DNA of 6,592 nt, from contig CALPQG020000152.1 of the NCBI GenBank assembly GCA_943325655.2, positions 1 to 6,592 of the forward strand, given 5' to 3'. This DNA comes from Bifidobacterium breve. Its GTDB lineage: Bacteria > Bacteroidota > Bacteroidia > Cytophagales > UBA9547. This document shows positions 5,031 to 6,592 of the stretch, in pieces (position 1 is the stretch's first letter; every line of letters begins with the position of its first letter). Under the pieces are notes generated by a model that saw only the letters and a list, made by a program, of their open reading frames with translations, had not been told where the DNA came from and made no database searches. The position numbers and the translations under genes were made by a program.

Positions 5031-6020
5031 ATGAATAATTTTAAGGCTAATTTTATTGCCAATTTACACCATTTAAAAACCAGTGAATTTAATGAAAATG
5101 CATTAAAACTGTTTAAATATCAGTATACTAACAATTTGTTGTACCAGCAATTTTGCGATTATTTGCACAGGTCTCCAGGGAATGTGAATGCCATAGCGCA
5201 GATTCCATTTTTACCCATAGAATTTTTTAAAAATCACCAAATCGTTTCTGGGCAGTTTTCGGATTTTACTGTCTTTGAAAGTAGTGGTACAACAGATGCT
5301 TCACTCAAAAGCAAACATTATGTCGCAGATTTGCCATTTTATTTAAACCATGCCGAGCATATTTTTAACGAATGGTATGGCAAGTTGGAAGAATACACGC
5401 TTTTGGCATTGCTTCCCAATTATTTAGAAAGAAGCAACTCCTCTCTCATTGCCATGGTGGATGATTTTATCAAAAAAACCAATAATCCTGACAGTGGCTA
5501 TTACCTGTATAACCACGAAGCTTTGGTTGAAAAACTTAAAAATAGGAGAGGCAAAACCATGCTCATCGGGGTTACTTTCGCCTTGCTCGACTTGGCTGAA
5601 AAGTTTCAGGTTGACCTTCATGAGGTGATCGTGATGGAAACAGGAGGGATGAAAGGCCAAAGAAAAGAACTGCTCAGGGAAGAAGTGCACCGCATTTTAA
5701 ATGCGGCTTTCAATACCCAAACGATACATTCGGAATACGGCATGACGGAGCTTTTGTCACAGGCATATTCTAAAGGAGACGGACTTTTTGAAACGCCTTC
5801 CAGCATGAAAATTTTATTGCGCGACATCAACGATCCGTTGACGATCAATAACCAGTTGAGGTATGGAGGCATCAATGTCATTGATTTGGCAAATATCGAC
5901 AGCTGCGCTTTTATCGCTACCCAGGACTTGGGCAGAATGAAAGAAAATGGTTGTTTTGAAGTAATCGGCAGGTTCGACAGCTCTGATACCCGAGGATGCA
6001 ACTTGATGGTGGTGGATTAG
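5031..6020 (+). CDS. LuxE-like acyl-protein synthetase (ANL superfamily)
   Basis: A 329-residue relative of LuxE, which activates a fatty acid with ATP and transfers the acyl group through an enzyme cysteine. Seen in order: the phosphate-binding motif S84-S-G-T-T88, ETGGMKGQ from E203, the adenylation motif Y236-G-M-T-E240, D299 in ATQDLGRM, then G313-R314 in VIGRFDSSDTRGCN. C323 is seven residues from the end, about where the acylated cysteine lies in luminous-bacteria LuxE (from memory). No luxC, luxD or luciferase gene is next to it, so it is not evidence of bioluminescence; the acyl acceptor is unknown. I chose ATG 5031 rather than the in-frame TTG at 4974, because a -7 promoter box lies at 5005-5012 and the extra 19 residues look unrelated to the family. 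It diverges from the lipoprotein-mscL operon. Confidence 0.88.
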   Translation: MNNFKANFIANLHHLKTSEFNENALKLFKYQYTNNLLYQQFCDYLHRSPGNVNAIAQIPFLPIEFFKNHQIVSGQFSDFTVFESSGTTDASLKSKHYVADLPFYLNHAEHIFNEWYGKLEEYTLLALLPNYLERSNSSLIAMVDDFIKKTNNPDSGYYLYNHEALVEKLKNRRGKTMLIGVTFALLDLAEKFQVDLHEVIVMETGGMKGQRKELLREEVHRILNAAFNTQTIHSEYGMTELLSQAYSKGDGLFETPSSMKILLRDINDPLTINNQLRYGGINVIDLANIDSCAFIATQDLGRMKENGCFEVIGRFDSSDTRGCNLMVVD

Positions 6021-6080
6021 GTATGGCTATTCGAAATTTCAGACGTAATGGACATTATTAGACATTGCCTCCTTACTTTG

Positions 6081-6592
6081 TTATTTGTCTTGCAGTATCA
6101 ACTCTTTGCCATCTTCTAACAGAACAATTTTTTGTTTCTCTGTTCTAAAGTTTTGGTATTTTGCACCATAGCCAGACACGTTACATTTATATATTTTCAC
6201 TAGGCCTAAAAAGTTTTGGGTGGTCATGGTGTAATTGGGATGTACTAAAAAGTCATAATCCCCAGCCGATAGTGCTTTGTAAGCTGCCGCAGACCTTACT
6301 TTGTTAAGCATTTCTGTTTTGATGATCTTGAATGGATTGTATTGACTCCATGCTGAGCCACCCGCATCGGTACTATAATTGATACCATCAGCCAAGGTAT
6401 TGTCGCCACTCATTCTAAAAAACAGAAAATAAGTACTCGTACTTTCACCCGAAAGTTTAGTGGTCTCATTTACTTAAATATCCGCCTTAATTGGGTCTAA
6501 TTGCACATTTCTATACACTACAGGAGACGATTGAAATCCTTTGTTGGTGGAAGTACATACTGTGAAGAAAATGGCTGCACTGCAAATTAATA
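6081..6592 (-). pseudogene. Lipoprotein-like gene broken by an in-frame TAA (5' end outside window)
   Basis: Read from the right edge, the frame starts LICSAAIFFTVCTSTNKGFQ, which looks like the end of a lipoprotein signal with a cysteine followed by a Ser/Thr/Asn-rich linker; valine before the cysteine is atypical. It continues to LDPIKADI, meets TAA at 6474-6476, and resumes in the same frame as VNETTKLSGESTSTYFLFFR, then SGDNTLADGINYSTDAGGSA, KVRSAAAYKALSAGDYDFLV and HPNYTMTTQNFLGLVKIYKC to a stop at 6081-6083. One base change (GAA or CAA to TAA) would explain it. An ATG at 6413 could give a 110-residue product without a signal peptide, but the sequence on both sides of the stop reads as one protein. 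The family is not recognised by name; the part from KVRSAAAYKAL on recalls a conserved Bacteroidota lipoprotein type. Sequencing error is the main alternative. Confidence 0.75.

Noticed and set aside
5424..6001. Minus-strand open frames opposite the LuxE-like gene
   Set aside because: They are shadows of a gene with clear adenylation motifs; no start context or domain of their own.
5031..6020. Bioluminescence operon
   Set aside because: Only a LuxE-type enzyme is present; no luxC, luxD or luxAB sequence is adjacent on either side.
6021..6080. Terminator between the convergent LuxE-like gene and the broken lipoprotein-like gene
   Set aside because: Only a 4-bp palindrome (TAAT/ATTA) and a short direct repeat GACATT are seen; neither makes a convincing stem with a T-run.

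Overview
The window looks like chromosomal DNA from a member of the Bacteroidota, probably near the Sphingobacteriia or Chitinophagia; the exact genus cannot be read from it. The reasons are AT-rich sequence, start codons mostly without Shine-Dalgarno motifs, a promoter of the TTTG-N20-TAnnTTTG type used by this phylum, lipoproteins of Bacteroidota style, and gene families common there (Kup with a long cytosolic tail, a GNAT-nitrilase fusion, MscL, an orphan LuxE-like enzyme). No phage, insertion sequence, CRISPR, tRNA or rRNA is visible.

Layout. Positions 1-1157 (+) hold the C-terminal part of a Kup potassium transporter cut by the window edge. A 186-bp gap with inverted 14-bp-period repeats leads to 1344-2891 (+), a fused N-acetyltransferase/carbon-nitrogen hydrolase. 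A second gap with two more 14-bp-period arrays leads to 3044-3448 (+), a small secreted cysteine-containing protein. Positions 3449-3914 hold no intact gene: they carry what looks like the start of a decayed secreted-protein gene and an unusual run of perfect short hairpins. On the minus strand, a lipoprotein gene (4304-4858) and mscL (3915-4301) form a tight two-gene operon with a well-matched Bacteroidota promoter. Divergent from it is a LuxE-like acyl-protein synthetase (5031-6020, +). At the right edge (6081-6592, -) a lipoprotein-like gene is broken by one in-frame TAA.

Functionally this is a housekeeping and envelope neighbourhood (potassium uptake, osmotic safety valve, secreted and lipid-anchored proteins) plus two enzymes with unknown natural substrates, the GNAT-nitrilase fusion and the orphan LuxE homologue. 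The parts most worth a second look are the 14-bp-period arrays that bracket the fusion gene, the hairpin cluster at 3556-3734, and the single-codon gene break at 6474-6476. I see no clear evidence for a wholly new multi-gene system.
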